64,000 bases of DNA from Bdellovibrionales bacterium (GTDB taxonomy: Bacteria; Pseudomonadota; Alphaproteobacteria; UBA9219): the NCBI GenBank assembly GCA_041662785.1, contig JBAZRW010000001.1:248001-312000 (forward strand), given 5' to 3'. The notes below the pieces were generated by a model. It was not told the DNA's origin. It saw only the letters and a program-made list of their open reading frames with translations, and ran no database searches. The translations under genes and the position numbers were made by a program. Positions 25,924 to 35,010 of this stretch are shown one piece after another. Position 1 is the stretch's first letter, and every line of letters begins with the position of its first letter.

Positions 25924-26778
25924 TCACCACCCCTGCTCTTCCAAATGAGCGGATGGCGGAACCTCTAAATAGGTCGACAAGGTCGCGAGCATCGCCATGC
26001 GTTGATTAAAGGCCTGCCAAACCTGCGTCATCGGAACCGTTGATCCATGCTGCGCAAAGTAAGCGGCCTGCACATCGGGAGCCATCGCGTTCAAGCGATC
26101 CGCCTCGGCATAATGGCTTTCCGTATAAATCTGTCCCGCTGCCCGCAAAATAGTCCAACACAAAAGACGCCACTGCTCAGGAGACGAGCCAGATGCCGCG
26201 AGCGTTCGCGTAACTTGATCCGCTGTTTTGACAAGCCTTTCTGAAACCTCCGCCAGCAAGTCATGCTCGGCGCGACCAAAGGCATATTGGGCAACAGCCC
26301 CAATCACAGGGACGAACCCTTCCATCATCTTGGCGCGAAAGGTGGCCACCGTGTTGGGAACCGTTTCTCCTCCTGCCGGAATCTGGTTTTTAAATTTCTC
26401 TTGAAGCGCCGAGGCGATGCGTACAAGTCGCGTGATGTCCTCAGCAGACATAAGCTGGCCTGTCGCCTGATAGCTGGCCGCAACAACCTGACTGGCCGAT
26501 CCAGCCAAGTTCCACCGCACAGAAGGGGCAAGATCGCCTTCGTCGGCTCCAATCTCTTTAGCCATTTCACGGCTTAAAAGAACAGCGCACTCAACCAAGT
26601 CCCCCATGCGTTTCGTTTTCGCGCCTTCGTCCTCAGCGCTTATAACCTCTCCGCTACTACCAGAGACATCAACCAGCGCCTGCAAAAGAGGCATGCCAAC
26701 CTGACGAAAAGCAGCCAGCATCATCTGAAGATGCGCCCCAGCGTCTTTCGCGGACTCACTTGATGTTGAATCGACCAT
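25924..26778 (-). CDS. Unknown cytoplasmic protein of the dot block
   Basis: This 284-residue, mostly helical protein has no signal peptide or membrane helix. It is rich in Ala, Glu and Met and includes segments such as LLSREMAKEIGADEGDLAPS and RAEHDLLAEVSERLVKTADQ. I do not recognise a family. It ends one base before the transglycosylase gene starts and follows the four Cys-rich paralogue genes, so it belongs to the same run. A cytoplasmic adaptor or chaperone for the secretion system is possible, but nothing in the sequence proves it. Confidence 0.6.
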   Translation of the reverse strand: MVDSTSSESAKDAGAHLQMMLAAFRQVGMPLLQALVDVSGSSGEVISAEDEGAKTKRMGDLVECAVLLSREMAKEIGADEGDLAPSVRWNLAGSASQVVAASYQATGQLMSAEDITRLVRIASALQEKFKNQIPAGGETVPNTVATFRAKMMEGFVPVIGAVAQYAFGRAEHDLLAEVSERLVKTADQVTRTLAASGSSPEQWRLLCWTILRAAGQIYTESHYAEADRLNAMAPDVQAAYFAQHGSTVPMTQVWQAFNQRMAMLATLSTYLEVPPSAHLEEQGW

Positions 26779-26954
26779 GACTCTTCCATTTGAAAATGTT
26801 TTTTGTGTTGGACAACGGCTCGCCGTGACTCCTTACCATACACGACCCTCACGCGTCTTAACAGTCCCCGTTCGCTTTAAGGCGTCCATTATGCCGCCGC
26901 TTTGGTTAACGAAGCGTGCCTAAAAAGTTACTAAATTCTTATTCTTTTCCTCCG

Positions 26955-28364
26955 TTATTCCCAGCAACCCTTCATGTTCTGCATTCCTTGCTGCGCCCGT
27001 GTAAAGACTTTGTCTTCGTTTTGCCATTGTTTTTTTAACGATTCCCTCATGATTTGGCACATCAACAGCGTGCTGACTTTTTTGGGGTCCTGCACACCGC
27101 CATGGGTATCGGCTTGAATCCGCCGCGTCGAGCCACAAAGAACACTGGAAAGATATTCCGCCTGATAAAGACTTAAACCGTCTTTACAATTGTTAAAGTC
27201 AGGGGGCAAAACGATCTGAGCCTCACGCGCCGCATCGCAAGCCTGCACAGAGGCGTCACAAAATTCCTTAAAATCATCATTGGAACAATCGGGGCGCGTC
27301 AATTTGCCCAAACGATCCGCGCACGTTTTAACAAAGGCACTTTGGCGCGACAGGCAACTTAGAAACTGGACAAATTTGGCCTTTCCTGCGGGTCTGTCTA
27401 AGTCTTCATCACGCGGGGGGGTGAGACGTGGCCCCGCCAGATTGTAACAGTATTGCCGCGCCATCAGCCATTGCTTGTGCGCCTCATTGCCTTCCTCAGG
27501 GAAAAAGTCTTTAACCGTTTCTAGTTTTCCGTTAATCATCAGGTCGACATCTTTAATCGGCGGTACGGTATAAACCTTTTCTCGGCTCAACGTGTCTATA
27601 CTCACATCGCCATCGGCGTAACCAATGGTTGGAGCCGTTACTGGTGCGCGGCAAGCTTCAGGCACGCCATCGATAGCGTTGCCTGTTTTAGGCCTGTTCT
27701 CGCCATACTTGCCGCATTTGATGTTCCACGCATCCATCGCGTATTGGGGGCCGTTTCCATCGCTGCCTTTACTGCGATAACGGACATCGATTCCCTTGGC
27801 TACCGTCTTGGATATAATCCGCGCAAACTCCGTCATGACAGGCACAGCCTGCCGCGCCAGAATAAGATTGCACAAAAATTGCTCTGCCGCCGGAGGCATC
27901 ACATGCTCCGCCAAATGCTTTATTTCTTGCCCTTCGACCTGATTACGAACCCCCGCATCAAGCATGGCTTGCGTTGCCTCTATGGTTGTCCTCGCCTGAA
28001 GCTGCTGCGCCGTTAAGAGTTTGATGGTCGCTTGTCCATGCTCTACCCTAAAATTCCGCATCAGGTCTCTAAAAAGATTCATCATTTTCGTAACGCCGTT
28101 CGTGATGGATATCCACGCTTTATTTTCTTCCAGCCAGTTACTTATTTCCTGATAAGTACTTAGTTTAGTAAAGGCATTTTCGACAAAACTCTCAACTTCC
28201 TGCCCGTCCGTTAAAGCAAAAGCGCTCTGCGGCGTCCAAAAGACACCGGAAAGAAAAAACAGAGTCATCAACACTATAAACAAGTGACCGCCGACCTTTC
28301 GCAGCGACCCCGCTTTCTTCCCTTCCCCTTGCGAGGGATCCTTTGTTTTATGCCAGAAGCTCAT
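26955..28364 (-). CDS. Cys-rich secreted paralogue 4 (LAGPR family), unknown function
   Basis: This 469-residue protein has a signal sequence (helix about 26-50, after a basic leader). A helical region follows, and then the family core: QFLCNLILARQAV, the CGKYG motif, YCYNLAGPRLTPPRDEDL and TCADRLGKLTRPDCS. The C-terminal block is LSLYQAEYLSSVLCGS. It is the last and most divergent of four tandem paralogues (26955-32933), sharing the spacing of Cys residues and the LAGPRxTP motif. It is probably periplasmic or exported and disulphide-bonded. I do not recognise the family. Confidence 0.65.
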   Translation of the reverse strand: MSFWHKTKDPSQGEGKKAGSLRKVGGHLFIVLMTLFFLSGVFWTPQSAFALTDGQEVESFVENAFTKLSTYQEISNWLEENKAWISITNGVTKMMNLFRDLMRNFRVEHGQATIKLLTAQQLQARTTIEATQAMLDAGVRNQVEGQEIKHLAEHVMPPAAEQFLCNLILARQAVPVMTEFARIISKTVAKGIDVRYRSKGSDGNGPQYAMDAWNIKCGKYGENRPKTGNAIDGVPEACRAPVTAPTIGYADGDVSIDTLSREKVYTVPPIKDVDLMINGKLETVKDFFPEEGNEAHKQWLMARQYCYNLAGPRLTPPRDEDLDRPAGKAKFVQFLSCLSRQSAFVKTCADRLGKLTRPDCSNDDFKEFCDASVQACDAAREAQIVLPPDFNNCKDGLSLYQAEYLSSVLCGSTRRIQADTHGGVQDPKKVSTLLMCQIMRESLKKQWQNEDKVFTRAQQGMQNMKGCWE

Positions 28365-28376
28365 CTCTGTTTTCCT

Positions 28377-29936
28377 TTATTGAGACACAGCCATAGGCCA
28401 CGCCATCTCATCCGGCGCAAAAGGGATTCCCGTTTGAGGAAGGGGCGGAAATCTTTCGGCTTTGATTTCTTGCGGCACTATGGGCCTCGCCTTTGGCGTC
28501 ACGTCTTTGACAACACGATGCGCCGCGCCCTCTTCCGCCCGCGTTAAACCCGCAACCGTCCCGCCAATTCCCATCCAATTGCTTTTTGTTCCCTGAATCC
28601 CCGTGACAGCATCAACCAAAGCCCCTTGCTTGGCCGCAACCTTGGCCTGCCACGTGTTCCATGCCGCCGAGCATTTGATGGTTTCATTAATGAGCTCAGG
28701 CTGCGTTGCCCCCGCTTGAATCAAGGAGATATGGTGATGCTCGCTTTTACACATCGAATGGCTTAAAAGTTCTGCCTGATAGGCGCTTAATCCTCGAAAA
28801 TCAGGCGACAAGCAATTGCTAAATTTTACCTCTAGGTCGTGACCATCAATATAGCCCTTCGCTGAAACGCAGCTCTTCTGTTGCTTGTCAATCAGCGCTT
28901 TCGAAGCCGAATCATCCAAATTCGGCCGCGTATAATAGGCTAACAAATCCGTGCAAGGCTTGACCATCGCGCTCTGCATGGCCAGCGCATGATCGAAGCG
29001 CGCCCGCTCCACAAGGCCTTGGGGTCTCGTCATCTTATCCTCGCCCCAAGCAGGCGTAGGGCGTGGCCCTGCCAACTGGAAACAATAGTAAAGACCCGCA
29101 ATCCACATCCTTTGGTTGTCATTTATAGGGTCGGGAACGCTAACTGTTATTTCCTTCCCATCGGGAAGCGTAATCGCCTTAGACGTAAAAGACGACACTT
29201 CAAGAGGAATGGCCCCATCCATCGAAAAGGGCGTCAAATCATCATCAATAAAGCTCCGCTTCGTGTCTTCCCCAACCGTTGTGGTGGCCAAGCCGCTACA
29301 AGAAGAATCATAGCCATCTACAACAGGGTTTCCGAACCCTGCCGAACACCGCAAGGTTTCTTCATCAAAGGCGTACATAGGCCCACTACCATCATCAATC
29401 GGGCCGCGATACATGCTTTCAATGGCCTTAAGAGCCAGCCTTGAAATGCCACGCTCAAAATCCTCAGTCGTCGCGGCCAATTGATGAATTAGTGTTGCCT
29501 TACACAAATATTCATTTTTGGGCGCGGCGTAATCTGCCACAAACTTAAGGTCTGCCGCCAGCTTGGCGTCGGCCGCGGCAGTATCCATTTCAATCTGTGT
29601 AAGCCGCTGCTTGGTGAGAGCAAGCCCTTCTTGTCCCAAAGCATTAAGCCTGCCGTCGTTCTTGACCAAGTCCGTCATGATCCCAAAGCCATCGGTAATC
29701 AAGGTATAGATGTTGGAAATAACAGATATAATCTGGCCAAGCACAGCGATCTTCTTACCCATCGCAGCTAGGCGGGCGGTCCATTCTGCCACAGTTGCAG
29801 GAAAATTAAGAAAATCAATGATCCTCTCAAGGACCCCCGCATGGGCTGGCGCGGGAGCCACAAGGCTTCCCCCCGTCAATAAACAAAGTGCTAATGAAAG
29901 AACCAGCATGGTCTTTTTGATCGTGCGCATCATCAT
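28377..29936 (-). CDS. Cys-rich secreted paralogue 3 (LAGPR family), unknown function
   Basis: This 519-residue protein has a signal peptide (cleavage near AHAGV) and a hydrophobic/helical segment (about 35-90). The family core includes KNEYLCKATLIHQLAATTED, YYCFQLAGPRPTPAWGEDKM, VKPCTDLLAYYTRPN and LSAYQAELLSHSMCKS. The C-terminal ~70 residues are a Pro-rich extension absent from paralogue 4. The gene lies between two paralogues (12 and 65 bases away). The function is unknown; the shared Cys pattern suggests a conserved disulphide fold. Confidence 0.65.
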   Translation of the reverse strand: MMMRTIKKTMLVLSLALCLLTGGSLVAPAPAHAGVLERIIDFLNFPATVAEWTARLAAMGKKIAVLGQIISVISNIYTLITDGFGIMTDLVKNDGRLNALGQEGLALTKQRLTQIEMDTAAADAKLAADLKFVADYAAPKNEYLCKATLIHQLAATTEDFERGISRLALKAIESMYRGPIDDGSGPMYAFDEETLRCSAGFGNPVVDGYDSSCSGLATTTVGEDTKRSFIDDDLTPFSMDGAIPLEVSSFTSKAITLPDGKEITVSVPDPINDNQRMWIAGLYYCFQLAGPRPTPAWGEDKMTRPQGLVERARFDHALAMQSAMVKPCTDLLAYYTRPNLDDSASKALIDKQQKSCVSAKGYIDGHDLEVKFSNCLSPDFRGLSAYQAELLSHSMCKSEHHHISLIQAGATQPELINETIKCSAAWNTWQAKVAAKQGALVDAVTGIQGTKSNWMGIGGTVAGLTRAEEGAAHRVVKDVTPKARPIVPQEIKAERFPPLPQTGIPFAPDEMAWPMAVSQ

Positions 29937-30001
29937 TCCTCCTGCCTTTTTAAGGCCACTATGGCGGGCAACCCTTGCGTTGCCTTGCCCTCACATCTCT
30001 C

Positions 30002-31378
30002 TCATTCTCCAACAGCTTCCCAACAAGTTTGAAGCTTTTGCATCGCCTGCGTCGCCGCATGGCAATTTTCGTGTTTCTGCGCGACAGACTCTTTCCACGA
30101 CTGCCCCGATAAGTCGCAAAGATCGGCCGTGTCTAAAAGCAGATCCTTGTGTTTTGAGCCCGCCTGAAGAAGATTGTTGTTGTTTTGCTCACTCTTACAC
30201 AGGCGTTGATTGATTTCCTCGGCCTCATAAGGGCTTAAGCCCTGCCACTTAGAAAGCGCGACATCCTTGCCACATTCTTGATAGGGGGCCAAATCAAGAA
30301 ACCCTGTAGCGGCCAAACATTCTTGTTGTTGCGTTTCACACAATTTAGCAGACTCAGCGCAATTGGGGCGCGTATAATACATCAATAAATCCGTACATTG
30401 CTTCACCAGCGCATTTTCACTGGCAACACAGTGGTTAAACATGGCGCGTTGAACCTTGCCCACAGGCGTTTTCATCCCCTTGCCAGACCGTGGCGTTGGA
30501 CGCGGCCCCGCCAGCAAGAAAATATTATCCCAAGCCGCGACCCATAATTGTTGTTGTTCGTTTTGGGGCGCAGGAACGCTAACGGTCAGACTTTCCCCCG
30601 TTAAATCGTTCTTATAAGATTGAGTATCCATTTGTGGCATCTGGTAAATCTGGCTGCCATCAATCGGCGAAATATCGGCATCCGCCAAACTCTTTCCACT
30701 TGCTGTGCTGTCCTTGCAGAAATCGCCCGCGCCATCAATGGCATTGCCATACCCCTTGTTGCATCGCCGTGCCTGTTCTTTTCCCACAAAATCCGACCCC
30801 TTGCCATCGCACGTCGGGCAACGATAACGGCCACTGATCGCTTCCGCCGCCATACGCGAACCTTCCTTTTCAAAACCCTGCGTTGTGGTCGCAATTTGGT
30901 AGGCCAAGACTTTCTTACACAAATACTCGTTTTTAGGCGGAAGCGCTGAGGGAAGAGAGTTCAACACCTCCACCAACCTCGCATTATTCGTCGCGGCGTC
31001 AATTTTTGCTTGCGTTATGGCAATCTCAGTCGCCGCATAAAGGTGCATCGCCGCCAGTTTCTTCTTCATCGTGATGTCATAAGCCTCGGAAAGCTTTTTA
31101 AACTTATCGGCGAAAAGATTATAGAGGCTAACAACGCCATCAAGAATCTCTTTTATATTGGATAGCTCCAGCGCCGCCTTTCCTTTTTCTATAGCCGTTT
31201 CTATTAGATTGAAAAGAAATTTGGGTATATTCATAACAGCCGTGTCAGCAACGCTCTCACGAGGCCCCGTTATAACAAGCCCCCCCGTATCAGAGCTGAC
31301 CCCGACATTCATCAACCCCGAACCCAAGGCAAGAACCATTACAAAGGCTAGTCTTAAGAAAATCGTTGATATTTTCAT
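30002..31378 (-). CDS. Cys-rich secreted paralogue 2 (LAGPR family), unknown function
   Basis: This 458-residue protein has a signal peptide, an amphipathic helical region (about 50-130) and about 15 Cys. It contains NEYLCKKVLAYQIATTTQGF, then RYRCPTCDGKG, which resembles one DnaJ-type CxxCxGxG zinc repeat. IFLLAGPRPTPRSGKGM, VKQCTDLLMYYTRPNC and LSPYEAEEINQRLCKSEQ follow. It is closest to paralogue 1: the two share long near-identical stretches, which suggests a relatively recent tandem duplication. It starts 19 bases after paralogue 1. Confidence 0.68.
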   Translation of the reverse strand: MKISTIFLRLAFVMVLALGSGLMNVGVSSDTGGLVITGPRESVADTAVMNIPKFLFNLIETAIEKGKAALELSNIKEILDGVVSLYNLFADKFKKLSEAYDITMKKKLAAMHLYAATEIAITQAKIDAATNNARLVEVLNSLPSALPPKNEYLCKKVLAYQIATTTQGFEKEGSRMAAEAISGRYRCPTCDGKGSDFVGKEQARRCNKGYGNAIDGAGDFCKDSTASGKSLADADISPIDGSQIYQMPQMDTQSYKNDLTGESLTVSVPAPQNEQQQLWVAAWDNIFLLAGPRPTPRSGKGMKTPVGKVQRAMFNHCVASENALVKQCTDLLMYYTRPNCAESAKLCETQQQECLAATGFLDLAPYQECGKDVALSKWQGLSPYEAEEINQRLCKSEQNNNNLLQAGSKHKDLLLDTADLCDLSGQSWKESVAQKHENCHAATQAMQKLQTCWEAVGE

Positions 31379-31397
31379 TCTTCCCCCATCGGCCGGC

Positions 31398-32933
31398 TCA
31401 CGGATTAACCGTTTGCGGCGACAGATCGCTCTCTGCTGCCCCTACTGCTCTTGTCTCTTTTTGATCACGCCCTCCTTGCCATTTGGCTTTATAAAATTTG
31501 TCAGCCCGCGCCACTTTAGAAGTGCGCACAACGTCAGAAGACACTCCCGACCGCCCGTCCTCAAGCGCCGCATGCCCGCCGCCAACCGCATCAACCGCCG
31601 CCCAACAGGAATCTAGGGTTTGCATACCATTAACAGCCGCCGTGCAATTGGCGTGTTTTTTATCCACGCTTACCCGCCATCTTGACCAAGCCATCTCGCA
31701 AAAGTCACTGGAAGCCGTTAGTTTTTCATAAGTCGCGCCCGCATGAACCATATCGACATAATGTTGATTGCTTTTGCAAAGGAGCTGATCAATCTTATCC
31801 TCCTCATAAGGACTAAGCCCTTTTTCACACTTATCAAACGGCTCTAAATCGATAATCCCCTTCGCCGCCAGACATTTCTGTTGCTGGTCCTTGCATAAAT
31901 CTGTTTCTTGTACATAAGCCCACGGCGGCAAAGTAGCCGCTTGTATCTGATTGCAATTTGGGCGCGTATAATACGCCAATAAATCCGTGCATTGTTTCAC
32001 AAGAGCGTTCTGGCTGGCAACGCAATGATTAAACAGAGAGCGCTGCACTTTGCCAACGGGGGTGTTCATGGCCTTGCCATGCAGCGGCGTGGGGCGCGGC
32101 CCTGCCAGTAAAAAGATATTATCCCACGCCGCAACCCACAGACGCTGCCGATCTGAATCGGGGGTAGGAACATAAACAGTCGCCTCTTCAAAAAGAAAAG
32201 CATTATTCTCATAAGTGTACTGACTCATGAGGGGCATTTCATAAATCTGCCTACCGTCAATCGGCGCGATATCCGCATCAGCCAGACTTCCACCACTCTC
32301 ATCCAGCTTTTTTTCACAGGTTGTTTTGGCCCCATCAATCAAGACATTGCCATAACCCTGATCACACCGCCGCGCCGACTCTTTCCCTCTGTAATCAGGC
32401 CCTCTGCCATCGCAGGTCGGGCAACGATAGCGGTTGCTGATGGCTTCCGCGGCCATACGCGAAACTTCTTTTTCAAAATCCTGCGTTGTCGCCCCTGCCT
32501 GAAGGGCTAAGAGTTTTTTGCACAAATAGTGGTTTTTGGGGACAGCCCCCTGCATGGCCGCGCCGACAGAGACTCCCAGAAATGTATCAAGCGCCCCCGC
32601 ATCAACGCGCGCTTGCGCCATTTTTTCTTCGACCTTGGCGGCAACCATATCGCCGTACAACATGGCCCGCGTATCAAAACCAAGCCTTTTTTCCGAATTT
32701 TCGAAAAGGATTTTGAACAAGTCGGACATGGCAACCAACACATCTATAAGAGCTTTGACAATCTTCAGATTACTGGCCCACTCCACCGCAAGCTTGCCCC
32801 ATGACCATATGGTTGTGGTAAACTCCGACACACCCACGACAAAAGTAACATAGGCCCCAGCCCGTGCGGGGGCGGGAACAACCGCCGTCTGCAGCATAAA
32901 AAGGGCAAGCAAGCACAGAATCCACCGCTTCAT
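31398..32933 (-). CDS. Cys-rich secreted paralogue 1 (LAGPR family), unknown function
   Basis: This protein of about 511 residues has a signal peptide (MKRWILCLLALFMLQ, cleavage near ARAGA) and a hydrophobic helix (about 30-70). The family core has NHYLCKKLLALQAGATTQDF, RYRCPTCDGRG, IFLLAGPRPTPLHGKAM, VKQCTDLLAYYTRPNC and LSPYEEDKIDQLLCKS. The C-terminal ~60 residues are variable. The start at 32933 (after GGGG) is preferred to the longer frame beginning at 32972, because the signal peptide starts there. It probably acts with, or is a variant of, its three downstream paralogues. Confidence 0.66.
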   Translation of the reverse strand: MKRWILCLLALFMLQTAVVPAPARAGAYVTFVVGVSEFTTTIWSWGKLAVEWASNLKIVKALIDVLVAMSDLFKILFENSEKRLGFDTRAMLYGDMVAAKVEEKMAQARVDAGALDTFLGVSVGAAMQGAVPKNHYLCKKLLALQAGATTQDFEKEVSRMAAEAISNRYRCPTCDGRGPDYRGKESARRCDQGYGNVLIDGAKTTCEKKLDESGGSLADADIAPIDGRQIYEMPLMSQYTYENNAFLFEEATVYVPTPDSDRQRLWVAAWDNIFLLAGPRPTPLHGKAMNTPVGKVQRSLFNHCVASQNALVKQCTDLLAYYTRPNCNQIQAATLPPWAYVQETDLCKDQQQKCLAAKGIIDLEPFDKCEKGLSPYEEDKIDQLLCKSNQHYVDMVHAGATYEKLTASSDFCEMAWSRWRVSVDKKHANCTAAVNGMQTLDSCWAAVDAVGGGHAALEDGRSGVSSDVVRTSKVARADKFYKAKWQGGRDQKETRAVGAAESDLSPQTVNP

Positions 32934-32978
32934 AACGCCCCGCCATGGTCTGTGCTTGCCCATCAAAGCCATCTCCGC

Positions 32979-33662
32979 TTAAAAGCGCCCGTTTAGTTCA
33001 TTTCCCAGCCAGCGCGACATCGGACGTGATTGATACACTTCCGACAAAGGATAGACCGTCTGCAACGGCGTGCCCGGATTGACTTGGATGGCATCGTTCA
33101 AAGACATCCCACTGCATGTCGAATGAGAGGAAGACGGCAATTTCGCCGAGAAACTAAAGGTTGGAAGCGGGATACAAAAGGAATTCAGAAACTCCGTCGC
33201 CGCGTTTCGAACATAGTCGCAGACCCACTCCCCCGCCTCTTTAATAACTTCTTCTACCAACGCCGCAACCGCCGCCTCTATTATCGAAAACCCAGAAAGC
33301 ATGGCACTAATAGAGCCAAAATAGTCCAGATAGAATTTTAAACAATAGGTCTCCATAATTTTTCCCCGCACATATTTTTTCGGGTATTTCTTATCGTTGG
33401 CAATCGACGCATCATAAGCATCCTGCATCGTCGATTGTTTGGCCGCCATATGTGCGCCCGCGGCCTGCGCCATTCGCCCTGCCATTTCCTCATCAGGACA
33501 AGGGGGCAAGTTATCGGAAAGCTTTTCCTTCCCCCCCCACTCCGTCACATTGAACGCTGTTGCTGTGGGCGAAATGCCCGCGCTGGCGATGACAAAAAAC
33601 AGCGCCATAAAAACAGGGACAAGGGCTTTTTGAAAAGTCTTTTGTATGCAGCGTTGGGTCAT
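32979..33662 (-). CDS. Secreted protein related to the C-terminus of the next upstream gene
   Basis: This 227-residue protein has a signal peptide (about 1-35). Its core, KYVRGKIMETYCLKFYLDYF, then IIEAAVAALVEEVIKEAGEW, CDYVRNAATEFLNSFCIPLP and a Ser-rich CSGMSLND segment, matches residues 290-400 of the protein encoded at 33688-35004 in order and spacing. It lacks that protein's lysozyme-like domain. The function is unknown. The conserved helix may contact membranes, as it contains alternating hydrophobic stretches. Confidence 0.62.
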   Translation of the reverse strand: MTQRCIQKTFQKALVPVFMALFFVIASAGISPTATAFNVTEWGGKEKLSDNLPPCPDEEMAGRMAQAAGAHMAAKQSTMQDAYDASIANDKKYPKKYVRGKIMETYCLKFYLDYFGSISAMLSGFSIIEAAVAALVEEVIKEAGEWVCDYVRNAATEFLNSFCIPLPTFSFSAKLPSSSHSTCSGMSLNDAIQVNPGTPLQTVYPLSEVYQSRPMSRWLGNELNGRF

Positions 33663-33687
33663 AGGACACCTCTTTCTCTTGTTTTCA

Positions 33688-35004
33688 TCATTGTCGTCTC
33701 AAATCCAGTAAGAGCGGCGGCGTATCGGGCCGCCCCGTTGACATTCCACTGACGGGCGGCAAGCCAACGCCCTTGGGCCAAGAAACAAGACCCTTCTCAA
33801 CCGCGCTCGCATCAAGCTGCCCATAGCCCACCGCCAAAAGGTTGCCCAAGGAAACCCCGTTGCAAGACCCGCCACCACCGCCAGAAATAGTCAGCCCAAT
33901 GTTCAGGGACGGTATCGCCAGACAAAATTTATTTAACATGCCATCGATAAACTGCGTGGCCACGTCGATGGCATACTCACAAGCAAGGTTCATAAGTTTG
34001 TCAACGACCTCCACTATGATCAGGCTCTCAATCAGCTGCCCGTGGGTCACCATAGCCCGCAAAGCATTAAAATAGTCAAAATAGACCTTCAAACAATAGG
34101 TATCAAAAATCTTGCCACGCACTTCCTTAAGCGGCGTTCCTTTTTCGAAAAGCCAGCTGCCAGCCGGAGCAAAATCATGCGATTGCCCCCCGCGCCCGCT
34201 GTCACGCTCCGTCAGGCGGACCGCCTCGTCCTCTGCCGCTTCAAACGCCGTCGTTATGTACGCATCATTCGCCTTGCGAAGGGCAAGCGCCAATGATCGC
34301 GAGCGGTCTTGGCAATTCAAGGTTGTCACAATTTCCCCAGAGCCGTCCTTGATAATGACGTTCCCATAATCCGTCGATTTCTTATCCGTCACAACTTCTT
34401 GCGTTAATGTGCCGTCCAAAAGACCAATGATAATTTTCAGCTCCCGCACAACGGAGCAGCTACCGGTTTCCTTATACTCCGTAATTTGCCCGCCATAACG
34501 GCAAATGCCCCCCTCATAACCACTGCTGGCAATCAAACCGCTTAAAACCGAATATCCCGCCTTCGCGCAAGTATTGGGATCCGTGAGCAAGGACTGAATA
34601 TAAGCCTTTTCCGACATCCCTGCGCTCTGCGCATAGGAAGGAATGTTGGTGTGGTAAATTTGAAAGGCACAATAAGCCAAAGACCCTTCATTAACTGCCG
34701 ATAAGCGGCCATCGGCTTCATGGATCGCCATCGCCTTAAGTTCTTTAACGTACCCACCGCCATTGGCATCAATGGCAGACACAAGTCCATTCATCTTCAT
34801 CAGCTCTTCAGCCTGCGCAACCGTCATCTTGCTTTGGGCAACATCCTTGCTCCAACGATTTTGCGTATCATGATAATGGGTTGATGGCGTGGCGGCAAAA
34901 ATCTCCGTCTGCCCCAACACCATAAAGCAAAAAGCCAGCACGCTCGCGACCATAAGAGCCGCCGCACCTGAAAAAAGCCTATGATAAAGAGTTGGCCCTG
35001 TCAT
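33688..35004 (-). CDS. Lysozyme-like (SLT) domain fused to a conserved secreted domain
   Basis: This 438-residue protein has an N-terminal membrane/signal segment (about 10-38). Residues 60-180 form an SLT/lysozyme-like domain: a candidate catalytic Glu in KAMAIHEADGRLSAVN, then LAYCAFQIYHTNIPSYAQSA and a late SGYEGGICRYGG element. The C-terminal domain (about 290-400; VRGKIFDTYCLKVYFDYFNA, CEYAIDVATQFIDG, SCNGVSLGNLL) is paralogous to the 227-residue gene downstream. It could remodel peptidoglycan for the secretion system, in addition to the simple transglycosylase at 25467. The domain assignment is my reading of motifs and needs a profile search. Confidence 0.6.
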   Translation of the reverse strand: MTGPTLYHRLFSGAAALMVASVLAFCFMVLGQTEIFAATPSTHYHDTQNRWSKDVAQSKMTVAQAEELMKMNGLVSAIDANGGGYVKELKAMAIHEADGRLSAVNEGSLAYCAFQIYHTNIPSYAQSAGMSEKAYIQSLLTDPNTCAKAGYSVLSGLIASSGYEGGICRYGGQITEYKETGSCSVVRELKIIIGLLDGTLTQEVVTDKKSTDYGNVIIKDGSGEIVTTLNCQDRSRSLALALRKANDAYITTAFEAAEDEAVRLTERDSGRGGQSHDFAPAGSWLFEKGTPLKEVRGKIFDTYCLKVYFDYFNALRAMVTHGQLIESLIIVEVVDKLMNLACEYAIDVATQFIDGMLNKFCLAIPSLNIGLTISGGGGGSCNGVSLGNLLAVGYGQLDASAVEKGLVSWPKGVGLPPVSGMSTGRPDTPPLLLDLRRQ

Positions 35005-35010
35005 TGCCCG

